Shown: positions 25,060-34,193 of the stretch, piece by piece | Numbering within the stretch: the first letter of the stretch is position 1 | Layout of the letters: each line of letters begins with the position of its first letter | From: Tannerellaceae bacterium | Lineage (GTDB): Bacteria > Bacteroidota > Bacteroidia > Bacteroidales > Tannerellaceae | Reading direction: 5' to 3' | Assembly (NCBI GenBank): GCA_021201295.1 | Contig: JAJQFE010000040.1 | Span: 1-50,477, forward strand | DNA: 50,477 bases | Program-made: the position numbers and the translations under genes | The notes under the pieces: model-generated | The model's database searches: none | The model's input: only the letters and a program-made list of their open reading frames with translations | What the model was told of the DNA's origin: nothing

Positions 25060-26736
25060 ATGAAAAATTTGTTGTCTTTTCTACTATTATTTGTCATGTT
25101 TACGGGTTGTACCTTACAAAATAATAGAGAAAATGATTCATTGAGTAATATTCGACAATTATTCCCGCATTTTCCGGACTCAGCATTACCCTATTTGGAG
25201 AAAAGCGGGGATAATATCATTACTAATGAAGATGAGGCCACACTTGAATTAATAGAATATTATATCAATGATCTTACTCAATATGGTAACCCAAAGGATA
25301 GTTTTCCCATTCAAAGGATGCATAAACCCGATCATTACCCTAATAACTTTGATCACGCACTATCATCCTATTATGCAGGAGTGTTTCTTATGAATAACTA
25401 TGAATACGAAAAAGCAATAGAATTATTCCATGCCTCTGAACAAATAGCCAACAACATGAAATGGGATCATTTGCTCGGAATGATCTATTATAAATCATCA
25501 GAGATATTTTATGAATTGAACCTTTACAATACCTCCATAGAATATGCCGATAAGTCCATCCATCATTTTAATCTGGCAGGAGACAACAGATTAGCCAACC
25601 GGTCACTGGCTTACAAAATATTTTCCCTTTTTGAACTTAATGCAGAAGATGATGCGCGGGAATTGTATCAAACTATGAAAAAATATGCATTAGCAATCGA
25701 GAATATTGAATATCTTAAGTTTATAGCCTGGGAGATAATTAGTATTAAACTTTTTGATGATAAGGTTGACCGAGCAGAAAATTACTACAGGGATATGGTA
25801 AAATATAACTCAGGTAGCCCACTTTTGCCCATTGAATCCCTTTATCTGGGCTATAAGTATACAATTGAAAATCAGCTTGACTCTGCCTATTACTATTTGT
25901 CTATGGTAAAAGAAGATTCTTTAACAAATGAAGACCGTATCCTATTAACCTACTTTTATTCTGAATTTTACAGAAAAAAAGGGGATTATAAAAAAGCACT
26001 TGAATTTATTGACGAAAATCTTTCCCTTTGGGATACTGAACTCCAGTATAAAGAACGCTCTTCGTTAGTTAAATATGAAAACCGTTTCCAGAATTTAAAA
26101 ACAAGATTTTTGTATGAAAAAGAAGTCCTGGTCCGTGAAAGGATAGTCTATTGGATACTAATTTTTTTCTTTCTTCTGATCATCTTTACACTTACTTATT
26201 ATTATAGAGTAAAGAAACAAAAAGAAGAAATGAGGAACCAGATAGCGATCATATCTGAGGTTGTATCCAGGTTAAAAGATTCAAACCAAACCCTGCTGTC
26301 CAAACTGGATACACAAAAGGAAAAAGAAAATCAACTGAAAGAACAAATAGAAAGTAAACTGGAGTATGCCAAATTGTTTGCTGAATTATACTCTAAATTT
26401 CAACATAAGCCGACACTCTTTTTGAAAAAAATGGATGAACTGATTGACCTGATGCCGGCAAATAAAGAATTTACCACTGTCATTATTAATATGGTAAATC
26501 TCCATTATAATAATGCCATTGAAAAATTAACCACGAAACATACCGATCTCACGAGTGCGGAAATTCTTTTTTCTGCGCTTATTATTGCCAACTTCTCAGT
26601 CCATGAAATGGCTCTTATCCTAAACTGTAATTCCGTGGATGCGATTTACACCAGAAAGTACAGATTGAAACAAAAATTAGTTGTGGATAAAAGCATGAGT
26701 ATTGAAGACTATCTTTCCACATTTGCCGTTAAATAA
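25060..26736 (+). CDS. Membrane-tethered TPR regulator with C-terminal HTH
   Basis: This 558-residue protein reads as a one-molecule signalling device. Residues 1-17 are a lipoprotein-like signal (lipobox FTGC, Cys17). Residues of about 100-350 are helical repeats of the TPR kind (ALSSYYAGVFLMNNYEYEKA, then LGMIYYKSSEIFYELNLYNT). A single transmembrane helix follows near 364-385 (VYWILIFFFLLIIFTLTYYY), then a coiled coil to about 440. At the C-terminus, LTSAEILFSALIIANFSVHE followed by MALILNCNSVDAIYTRKYRL resembles a LuxR-type DNA-binding helix-turn-helix. Bacteroidota encode many TPR-TM-HTH proteins of this plan. It lies upstream of, and in the same direction as, the lipoprotein/TonB receptor/DUF4249 set and may control it; that is inference from position. 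Confidence 0.8.
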   Translation: MKNLLSFLLLFVMFTGCTLQNNRENDSLSNIRQLFPHFPDSALPYLEKSGDNIITNEDEATLELIEYYINDLTQYGNPKDSFPIQRMHKPDHYPNNFDHALSSYYAGVFLMNNYEYEKAIELFHASEQIANNMKWDHLLGMIYYKSSEIFYELNLYNTSIEYADKSIHHFNLAGDNRLANRSLAYKIFSLFELNAEDDARELYQTMKKYALAIENIEYLKFIAWEIISIKLFDDKVDRAENYYRDMVKYNSGSPLLPIESLYLGYKYTIENQLDSAYYYLSMVKEDSLTNEDRILLTYFYSEFYRKKGDYKKALEFIDENLSLWDTELQYKERSSLVKYENRFQNLKTRFLYEKEVLVRERIVYWILIFFFLLIIFTLTYYYRVKKQKEEMRNQIAIISEVVSRLKDSNQTLLSKLDTQKEKENQLKEQIESKLEYAKLFAELYSKFQHKPTLFLKKMDELIDLMPANKEFTTVIINMVNLHYNNAIEKLTTKHTDLTSAEILFSALIIANFSVHEMALILNCNSVDAIYTRKYRLKQKLVVDKSMSIEDYLSTFAVK

Positions 26737-27300
26737 AAACAAGATCCGGTAGAGGCATTTATATTATTTATAAAACCCTTAAGTATACATATAGAAAAAG
26801 CTGGCAAAATAAATTTCTCTACCTTAGGTTAGATGTATATTGCTGAATATCAAAAATATACACATTTAAATATTCCTTGTTGTTATAATTCACTCATTAT
26901 TAATACCTTACACTTAGAGAGTATTTGGTAAGAATTATTATAACAAAATGCCTTATTGATCAGGAGTTTAGATTAATTTGTGTTAGATTTAAAAGCTTGT
27001 GAAAGTACAATTATTTCTTTGTTCAAATTTATCTTTACAATGTCTTTAAGAATATATTAGATAAAAGAAGTATTATATCACCCAATACCGGAAAAACATG
27101 CAGAATACTAAACTTGCCGGGATTTAATGATAAATTAAGTTCCTACAAGTTTCTTTTTGCTCAGAAAGGACAATATACTTCCCATTGGTAATCAAATTTA
27201 ACGTCATTCATGAAATCATTCTTTTATTTCTACTGATTTTGCATTTTTACTATTAAAATGAATGTGATGTATGTAGAGGTAAATTTAAAAACTAATAAAT
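26737..27300. other. AT-rich intergenic region, 564 bp
   Basis: I find no open reading frame or RNA gene that I can support. It presumably carries the promoter of the 27301 lipoprotein gene, but no full promoter match was found. Confidence 0.55.
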
Positions 27301-27762
27301 ATGAAAATCTTTTATTCAATTATTTTAATTGCAGCCAGTGTGTTTGGATTTCTGTCTTGTAGTGACAATGACGATGATGGAAGCATTTCATCTCCAAGTT
27401 ATCGGGATCGTACTTATTCCGGAGATAATCTTTCTGTCTATGTCGGGAATGAATTAATTAAAGGGGTTGTGGCGGACGTGAAGTCAGAACAGAAAGACGG
27501 TGGTGATTCAGGTATAAAAAAGGATGAAAACGGAAATACCATATACCACTCCGATTCCACGTACGATATGACTATTGTGTTGACTAATTTTCCAACAGCT
27601 TCTGAGAAGACAATTCTAAAAACAATTTTGCTGGATCACCGTGATTTTTCGGGTACAATCCAAATTAATGAAAAATCTTATACATATATAGGTGAATTCA
27701 CTAATAGTCCGTTGGATCCTCCTGAGGAACAGGGATGTATCATACGCCTTACTGTTGAATAA
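27301..27762 (+). CDS. Small lipoprotein, family not recognised
   Basis: This 153-residue protein has a clear lipoprotein signal (FGFLSC, Cys20) followed by an acidic linker SDNDDDGS. The body is predicted to be mostly beta: TYSGDNLSVYVGNELIKGVV, then a repeat-like YDMTIVLTNFPTASEKTI and a final GCIIRLTVE. I do not recognise a family. It lies 14 bp before the receptor gene, so the two are probably cotranscribed, with the DUF4249 lipoprotein downstream. A role as an accessory surface lipoprotein for that receptor is plausible but unproven. Confidence 0.7.
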   Translation: MKIFYSIILIAASVFGFLSCSDNDDDGSISSPSYRDRTYSGDNLSVYVGNELIKGVVADVKSEQKDGGDSGIKKDENGNTIYHSDSTYDMTIVLTNFPTASEKTILKTILLDHRDFSGTIQINEKSYTYIGEFTNSPLDPPEEQGCIIRLTVE

Positions 27763-27776
27763 ATCCTATATTACTG

Positions 27777-30072
27777 ATGGCCTATTCAATAGTTAGGAAA
27801 AAATTAGTAAGAAGAATAAATTTGTCTATGATGATAAGTTTATTCTTCTTTCTTCACGTATTCACCCATGCGCAAATACGGAAAAATACGACAGCTATTC
27901 ATTTAGAGGAAGTGGTGGTGTATGGGAGCGAAGCGCAAAAGAATTTAAGTGCTCCGCAAATGGGACGTATCTTAATCAGCGACAAATTAGTTTTGAAACT
28001 TCCGGTTATGTTCAGCGAACCGGATATTGTCAAAACACTTCAAACTTTACCGGGGGTATCTCCAGGAGTTGAAGGATTTACGGGACTTTATGTGCGGGGA
28101 GGAGATAACGATCAGAATCTTTTTTTATATCAGGGATTACCACTTTATAATGTGAGTCATCTGGGTGGTATCTTCTCGGCTTTTAATGTATCGACAGTCA
28201 AAAGTGTCGATTTTTTCAAATCATCTTTTCCTGCTCGTTATGGAGGACGTATCTCCAGTATAACTGATATTGAAATGAATTATCCTGATTTTGAAAAGTT
28301 TACAGGTAAATTCACACTCGGATTATTAAGTGCGAATATGTATATTACCACACCTTTAGTAAAAGAAAAGACTGCATTTTCCATAGGATTGCGCCGATCC
28401 TGGATCGATGTCATTTCAATTCCTACTTTAGCAATAATGAATCAGGTAAAAAAAAGAAGGGAGAAAAACATATGGCCCAATATGCATTTACCGACTTTAA
28501 TTTTCGCATTGACCATCACTTTAACCCAAAAGCAAAGGCATATTTAGTAAGTTATTACGGACAAGATAATTTTAAGATTGGAGAAAAGTTCTTTGAGAAT
28601 AGTGAGGGGAAAAACAATCCAATGGCGGAGTGACGGATTCGGGGAATATAGATCATCCTAACCGTTTTTTCGATGAAGATGTAAACAAATTGTCATGGGG
28701 AAACTGGGGAATTCTGGGAGCATTTGACTATCGGTTGAACAATGGACTTTTAAACGCTTCTCTCTATTATTCAAACTATTCTTCTTCTTATAAACAAGAA
28801 AAAGAATATTAGACTGATCTTAGTGATCTATCTACTTATGGCTATAATCGCAGCTATACGAAGAATGAAATTAAGGATGCTGGGTTCAAAGCTTCCTATA
28901 TGGCTGAATTCGGCCAATTTTACCTGTTTGAAGGTGGAGCAGCTTTAATTCATCATAATTATCTTCCCAAAGGGCTTTTAAATGAGTCGGGTGAAGGAGA
29001 GAAATTATTTGCCGACAACAATGATCATCCGCATGTTTCTGCTAATGAAGGCTACATCTATATAGATAATAGATTCAATATTACAGATTGGGTAGCACTT
29101 CAGGCCGGACTTCGTGTAGTAAGTTATCGTATTCAATCTCATAGTTATAATAGGTTCGAGCCTCGTGCTTCACTACGTGTTACCTTGTCGTCGGATTATA
29201 GTCTGAAAATGGGATATACCCGAATAAGTCAGTTTGTACAACAGATATCGAGTAATTATATAAATCTTCTGACCGATCTATGGCAACCGATAACTGCTAA
29301 TTCAAAACCCTTACAAAGCGATCAGTACTCTCTGGGAATTTATGGTAACCTTCCGTATGCCATGTATTTTTCTTTGGAGGGATGGTATAAGGATATGCAA
29401 CATTTATTAGAATATCGGGAAGGAATCTCTTCACTCAATCCGAATTTAAGTTGGGAAGAAAAATTAACTTCAGGAAAAGGATGGTCGTACGGTACCGATG
29501 TAAGTATCACTAAAACTGCCGGAGCATTTACGGGTTCTGTGGGCTATGGATTGATGTGGAACTGGCGAAAGTTTGACGAGCTGAATCAGGGTAAAAAATT
29601 CCCTTCTAAATTTGACAATCGCCACAAGATAAATATCAATACTAATTATGACCTGAATGATAAGATTGAATTTAATGCGGGATGAACATTTATGACAGGA
29701 AATCGGCTGACACTTTCGCTATACAACTACGACATACCGGGAAACCAATTCCCGGATGCCCCTTCTGTAGGCTCTTCAAGTCATGATGAAATTACCGGAA
29801 TAGGTTATTATTCGGAACGAAATAATATCCGGATGCCGGCTTACCATCGCTTTGATCTTGGAATGAATATCCATAAGGTACTAAAAAACGGTCGAAAAGG
29901 TATTTGGAATTTTAGCCTTTATAATATGTATTGCAGGATGAATCCTATCACAATCAAAAAGGATGATATAAATAAAATTTGGGATGCAATGGAAAACCAA
30001 TGGAGCCGTGGATTTAAGACATTAAGCTTTATTCCGGTCATTCCCTCTGTTTCATATACTTATATTTTTTAA
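27777..30072 (+). pseudogene. TonB-dependent receptor broken by two frameshifts and two stops
   Basis: The reading frame begins with a signal sequence (LFFFLHVFTHAQ) and has no regulatory-like domain: the plug starts almost at once with EEVVVYGSEAQ and includes TLPGVSPGVEGFTGLYVRGG and ARYGGRISSI. The barrel continues to SVSYTYIF at 30072. Breaks seen: an A8 tract at 28448-28455 that needs one more A; an A5 tract at 28610-28614 that needs one more A, which restores NGGVTDSGNIDHPN; an in-frame TAG at 28810-28812; and an in-frame TGA at 29683-29685 (NAG-stop-TF, where Trp would fit). Everything between reads as normal receptor sequence. Four lesions in one gene make true decay more likely than for the other broken genes. 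Its partner appears to be the DUF4249 lipoprotein downstream. Confidence 0.88.
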
Positions 30073-30083
30073 AGTTACAAATT

Positions 30084-31051
30084 ATGAAATATTCATACTT
30101 CATTTGTTTGGTATTGCTGCTTAATTCCTGTTATCGGGATATAGATTTGAATAAGTATCGTGAAGCAGAAGGAGAAACTTTGTTGACAGTCAACTCCATT
30201 ATAAATCCGAATTCAATAGTGGCTGTTAGTGCAACCCAAATGTACTTTTTTTCAGATATTCATAACGAACGTACAGTTGTCCCGGATCTTGATATAGAAC
30301 TTTATGTCAATTTGGAATTTGCTGAAAAGATGCGTTACAATGCTGAAACCAAACTATATGAATCTACCATCCGACCGAAAATAGGGGAGAAAATCTCTCT
30401 GCAGACTACATTTAAAGAGGTACAAGTAAAAGCAAGTGATAGAATACCGAAGCGTGTGATGATAGAATCCATTTCGGCTGAGCGACAAGGTCCGATCCAT
30501 ATTTATTCTGAAAATGATTACCTTTTCACTTATCGTATTACTTTTTCCGACAACCCGGAGGAAGAGAATTTTTATTTTCTGCAGTATGATGTGGTCAATC
30601 GACAGTATGACGTAGATATGGGAGAACGGGATTTTACGTATGACTTCGTATTTCAACAACTTGCCAGGCAGGTAAATGGGATATTACCCGGCTGGGAGCC
30701 TTACTCGCCCTACGGGCTTCCGTTCTCCGACCGGGGAATAGAAGGCAAGACTCACACGCTTGTAGTTAAAGAGAAAATCCAGGGCGAGTTTAATCCCCTT
30801 ACGAAGTTTACGCAAATGAACCGTGAATTCAAACTATACGCAATTTCTAAACCTTATTATGAATACCTCGTAAGTTTGCTCTGTAACCGTTCTGAAGATG
30901 GGGGTATTCATGGAGGTATGATAGATATTGGAGTAGCAGATCCCATAAAATATATAGTAATATAGAAGGAGGGATTGGTGTTTTTTGTAGCTATGTTGTT
31001 GAACCTGAAGTTATCGATATATTTTCTTTTATGGGTGCTTTCCCCAAATAA
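30084..31051 (+). pseudogene. DUF4249 lipoprotein with a late frameshift
   Basis: The N-terminus has a lipoprotein signal (LLLNSC, Cys16), and the body carries the DUF4249 pattern: ETLLTVNSIINPNSIVAVSA, then the typical LYAISKPYYEYLVSLL and GMIDIGVADPIK. Read as is, the protein stops at 30965. The family normally continues with a conserved end. That end exists here in another frame: one extra A in the A4 run at 30947-30950 gives KIYSNIEGGIGVFCSYVV and runs to a stop at 31051. DUF4249 proteins are regularly encoded after a TonB-dependent receptor, as here, and probably form its surface lid or accessory subunit. The missing tail is about 30 residues, so the truncated product might still fold. 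Confidence 0.82.
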
Positions 31052-31366
31052 TTCCGATTTTCCTAAAACGAATCAACCAATATCCACATATTAATACAGT
31101 ATAGAGTGTTTGAATTTTAGTGGTTTACAAATTAAAGATAAACTCAGAATTGTTGAATGACTAAAAGGCTTTATCAGATATTTCTATGGATTAACTTTCA
31201 AATCTATCTTATGGGGAAAATGTGAGAAACACTTTTATGTACCCTGTACTTTGAGCCAGTTTCTTATGATTCAGCATATCCATATATAACTAAAAACAAC
31301 TTATATACCTGATCTCAATTCTATTCTTTAGTACCTCTTATCTTTATTTAGTTATAAGAACAAATC

Positions 31367-31400
31367 AGCCATTCACTTTCTATTGTAAATGGCTAATTTT
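31367..31400 (+). terminator. Weak candidate terminator
   Basis: Seven-base arms AGCCATT and AATGGCT with a 14-base loop are followed by AATTTT. It could end the transcript of the receptor/DUF4249 operon. Confidence 0.35.
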
Positions 31401-31405
31401 CAACT

Positions 31406-31435
31406 GTCGGGATGACAGGATTTGAACCTGTGACC
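31406..31435. repeat. Detached 3' end of tRNA-Pro; outer att-like repeat
   Basis: These 30 bases match 34086-34115 at all positions but one (T at 31431 against C at 34111). They cover the discriminator, the 3' acceptor strand and the T arm of tRNA-Pro(GGG); the rest of the tRNA is absent, so this is no functional gene. It lies in direct orientation to the intact tRNA, on the side of that tRNA's 3' end. Confidence 0.85.
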
Positions 31436-31681
31436 CAATAAAAAACACTAGTTACTCAAAAATATATTTATCTAAAATTAATAATAGTAAACTATATTCT
31501 ATAAATTTTATTTATATATTTCTATAATATATTTTGTAAATTGAAAATTAAAATTAGTAATAGATTTTTATTTGAACCTATAAAAATAAGGATTGACCGA
31601 TAATACTATTAGATTCACAGATTTTTTTGATAAGGCAAAAGAAAAAACAATTTTAAAGTCAAATCCTAAAAATTATAATTT

Positions 31682-32382
31682 ATGAAACTCAATTTTGTAT
31701 TTTGTCTGTTTTTAATTGCTGGATGTTTGTTTACCAGTTGTAACAAAGAAGAAGTCTTAATGGATTATGAATTAACTGAAGTTGAAGCCAGGGCACCTTA
31801 TATTTCTCCACAAATGCAAGAAATATTAGCCATGCTTGATACGTGTACTACTGCAATACCTTTTGAAAAACTTGTACCTGTAGCAGATTCTACTCTATTG
31901 TCTATAATTTTATATCAAATGAAGATATGTTATTTCCAGAAATTTCCACTAAAGCAACAGAAAGTTTAACTGCTACAGGTTATACCTATGCATCAGCTTT
32001 ATATTCCCTAAAACAAACAACTTTTAATGAAACACAAGTCGTGAATTTTGGTTTATCCTATACGAATAAAACTTATTATGTGACATGTTGGGCGGTAGAA
32101 TATGATTTAGCAGAAAGTCGGAATATTGTTAGAAGGAAAGTCAAATATGAAAATATAGGAATTGATCCTGATAATTTGGACCAAAGAGGTTTTAGTATTA
32201 CACAAACTGTTCCTGGAGTTATTCAGACTTTTACTACATATATATGGGCAATTGCTGAAACTAATACGAACTACTCTTATATAGAGTATCTTCCTCGTTA
32301 TTATAATGGTTCAAATTATGTACTTATGCATGATGAATATGATTTGGCTAAAAAGATGACCTGGAATTATTATGCTTATTAA
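31682..32382 (+). pseudogene. Islet lipoprotein of unknown family, frameshifted
   Basis: The first part encodes a lipoprotein signal (GCLFTSC, Cys20) and an acidic stretch with EVEARAPYISPQMQEILAML. The frame then runs out at 31969. A second frame, open back to about 31866, contains the rest: SIVYNFISNEDMLFPEIST, then TATGYTYASALYSLKQ, and ends with KKMTWNYYAY at 32382. The two parts join if one A is added to the A5 run at 31866-31870. The exact position is less certain than in the other broken genes. I do not recognise the family. It may be related to short Bacteroidales lipoproteins of unknown function. A terminator follows at 32392-32420. Confidence 0.65.
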
Positions 32383-32391
32383 TTAATTATG

Positions 32392-32420
32392 AAAGGTATG
32401 TCTAATCGGACATACCTTTT
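32392..32420 (+). terminator. Intrinsic terminator inside the islet
   Basis: Eleven-base perfect arms (AAAGGTATGTC, 32392-32402, and complement 32409-32419) with a 6-base loop end in TTTT. Confidence 0.75.
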
Positions 32421-32447
32421 CCTGTGGATTTCTATATTATTTTTAGA

Positions 32448-33223
32448 ATGTTGTGTATGCTAAGAAAACGAATTCATCTTTTATTAGGCTTATTGGGTGT
32501 GTTATATATGTCGTGTAATAATGAAGAGAAGAATTTATATATAGAAGATATTACTTACTGTTCATATTCTTTGGGTACTGCAGAAAAACAACAAGTTCTG
32601 AATGGAGATACAATTACGTGTTTGCTGGGAGAGACTCTGCTTATATATGTTGATTCTATGGAAGAACCTGTGGTCTATACACAGTCTCCGGTTGAACTTG
32701 AAAAAATGATAATGGAGAGTATGTTTATAGTCCAACAGAACCTTTGCTGACCCCTATAGCTATGAAATTTTTGGAAGGAGATGATCCGGTTTATTTCTAT
32801 TTTTATATTAAGGTAGAAGTATGGGATGTTACTTATTTAATAGTAGAAAATAGCTGTCTGATCGATGTGGAAAAAGATTCATTAAAAAATATAATCCGAA
32901 GAGAATTAGAAGAAACGGATATGCCTTTGGTACTTAGTAAGTATAAGATGTCTTATGATTATTATATGGCAACTGCAGAAGTTGGCAGGGGTGATTTTGA
33001 ATATATGACTGTGGGTGTAGAAGACCGGGTAATAACGGGTAAATTTACATCTGAACAAGGGGTGCTTGTTTTTCAATATGATGAGATAACCTTAGATTAT
33101 TTTCTTTTAACGGTAGATACTTCTTCTTATTTAGTGCAGGATCTAACAGAAAAATATAGTGCAAAATATTTTTCAGAAAAAATTAATGAGATAAAAATCT
33201 TTTCTTTAGTACTGAAAATATAA
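32448..33223 (+). pseudogene. Islet lipoprotein, paralogue A, frameshifted
   Basis: A lipoprotein signal (LLGVLYMSC) opens the protein; ATGs at 32448 and 32457 are both possible. Frame one ends at 32750. The A6 run at 32701-32706 needs one more A, after which the frame reads VELEKNDNGEYVYSP and continues to the stop at 33223. Its mature part is about 225 residues and mostly beta-strand in character. It is clearly related to the next gene: both have a short beta region with LLIYVDSMEE/LTVYIDSIDD, the block CLIDVEKDSLK/CIIDVENESLK, and an end resembling SEKINEIKIFSLVLK. No known family is recognised. Both paralogues lie between the tRNA-Pro repeats, 17 bp apart. Confidence 0.68.
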
Positions 33224-33240
33224 AATTAAAAATAGTGTGT

Positions 33241-34035
33241 ATGAGTACTTACACCATACCAGAAAATAAAAGCTGGAATGAGTTTTTTGGTAGGATTATC
33301 TTATGTTTAGTAGGTTTAATCATTTGGAGTTGCCATAGTGAGGAAGATATAATAGAAGAACCTGATAATATAGATACAGAAATAATGATCTATTATTTAG
33401 ATGGAAATGAGAAACATATTATATCTTCTAATGATACCTTAACCCTTTTCCTGACCTCTACACTTACTGTATATATAGATTCCATAGATGATTCTAAACT
33501 GTATGCACAGTCTTCGGTTGAAGTTTTGAAAAAAGATATATATAGTTACGATTGTTATGCCCGTCAGGCGGCATTAGCAGGAGTGATGTTTTTCTGGAAT
33601 AATGAAACAGCATGGAGAATGTTTTATATAAACGTCCTGCCTATATATATTCAATATTATATAGTAGAAACAACATGCATAATAGATGTGGAAAATGAAT
33701 CTTTGAAAAGTATGATTGAAACAGACCTTTTAAATAGTTTACTTTTACAATATTCGGAGATACAACTTTCTTATTATACTTTGGAAAGTGGTGATATAAT
33801 ACTTAAAAACCAAACGAAAAAAGAAACCATATACGGTTCATTTATTGAAGATAACTCCTCTTTTTGTATGTTATATAATGAAGAAGAGTACTTCTTTTCT
33901 GTTCATTATACGGGGGAAGGTATAGAACAATATGTAATTACCTGGGATTTAACACCCATTTACCAGACTCAATATCCTTCAGAGGTGATGAATGAAATTT
34001 TGTTGGTCTCTTTTGTGCTAAAATATGAATATTAA
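33241..34035 (+). CDS. Islet lipoprotein, paralogue B, intact
   Basis: This is the intact member of the pair, 264 residues from the ATG at 33241; a GTG two codons earlier is possible but unlikely. The lipobox is IIWSC, preceded by a long, partly polar N-terminus (YTIPENKSWNEFFGR) before the hydrophobic core. The mature part begins with an acidic stretch (HSEEDIIEEPDNID). It shares with paralogue A the motifs YIDSIDD, CIIDVENESLK and a C-terminus of alternating hydrophobic strands. A disulfide between the internal cysteines is possible. I find no match to a family I know. The coding sequence is strikingly A/T-rich compared with the housekeeping genes around it, which suggests acquisition. A strong terminator follows at once. 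Confidence 0.75.
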   Translation: MSTYTIPENKSWNEFFGRIILCLVGLIIWSCHSEEDIIEEPDNIDTEIMIYYLDGNEKHIISSNDTLTLFLTSTLTVYIDSIDDSKLYAQSSVEVLKKDIYSYDCYARQAALAGVMFFWNNETAWRMFYINVLPIYIQYYIVETTCIIDVENESLKSMIETDLLNSLLLQYSEIQLSYYTLESGDIILKNQTKKETIYGSFIEDNSSFCMLYNEEEYFFSVHYTGEGIEQYVITWDLTPIYQTQYPSEVMNEILLVSFVLKYEY

Positions 34036-34052
34036 AAGTAATAGAAAAAGAA

Positions 34053-34085
34053 AAAGAGTCAGAATGTATATTCTGACTCTTTTCA
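34053..34085 (+). terminator. Intrinsic terminator at the islet end
   Basis: Thirteen-base perfect arms (34053-34065 and 34070-34082) with tetraloop GTAT and T-run. It abuts the direct repeat that begins at 34086. Confidence 0.85.
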
Positions 34086-34115
34086 GTCGGGATGACAGGA
34101 TTTGAACCTGCGACC
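34086..34115. repeat. tRNA-Pro 3' end; inner att-like repeat
   Basis: This is the functional copy of the 30-base repeat, overlapping the 3' end of the intact tRNA-Pro. It is identical to 31406-31435 except for one base. Confidence 0.85.
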
Positions 34116-34160
34116 ACACGCCCCCCAGACGCGTACTCTACCGGGCTGAGCTACATCCCG
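34087..34160 (-). tRNA. tRNA-Pro (GGG)
   Basis: This is a complete minus-strand cloverleaf, 74 nt: acceptor CGGGATG/CATCCCG, D arm GCTC/GAGT, anticodon loop CTGGGGG (anticodon GGG), T loop TTCAAAT, discriminator A. Its 3' end faces the lipoprotein islet. Confidence 0.95.
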
Positions 34161-34193
34161 CTCATATTTTCTGCAAAAATAGCTATTTTTAGC

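Larger units (their letters stand above)
31052..31681. other. AT-rich intergenic region, 630 bp, containing a tRNA 3' fragment
   Basis: No coding frame is supported. It holds a weak hairpin (31367-31400) and, directly after it, the detached tRNA-Pro 3' end at 31406-31435. The stretch from 31436 onward is very A/T-rich and precedes the first islet lipoprotein gene. Confidence 0.6.
31436..34115. mobile_element. Putative tRNA-Pro islet bounded by direct repeats
   Basis: The segment between the tRNA 3' fragment and the intact tRNA-Pro is about 2.7 kb. It is AT-rich and contains only three lipoprotein genes. Integrases that use tRNA genes restore the 3' end of the tRNA and leave a copy at the far side; the orientation here is exactly that. 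No integrase or mobilisation gene is present, so this would be a non-autonomous or decayed element. Independent duplication of the tRNA end is an alternative explanation. Confidence 0.5.

Noticed and set aside
31406-31435. A second tRNA gene
   Set aside because: Only the 3' portion is present; D arm and anticodon arm are missing, so it is a fragment.
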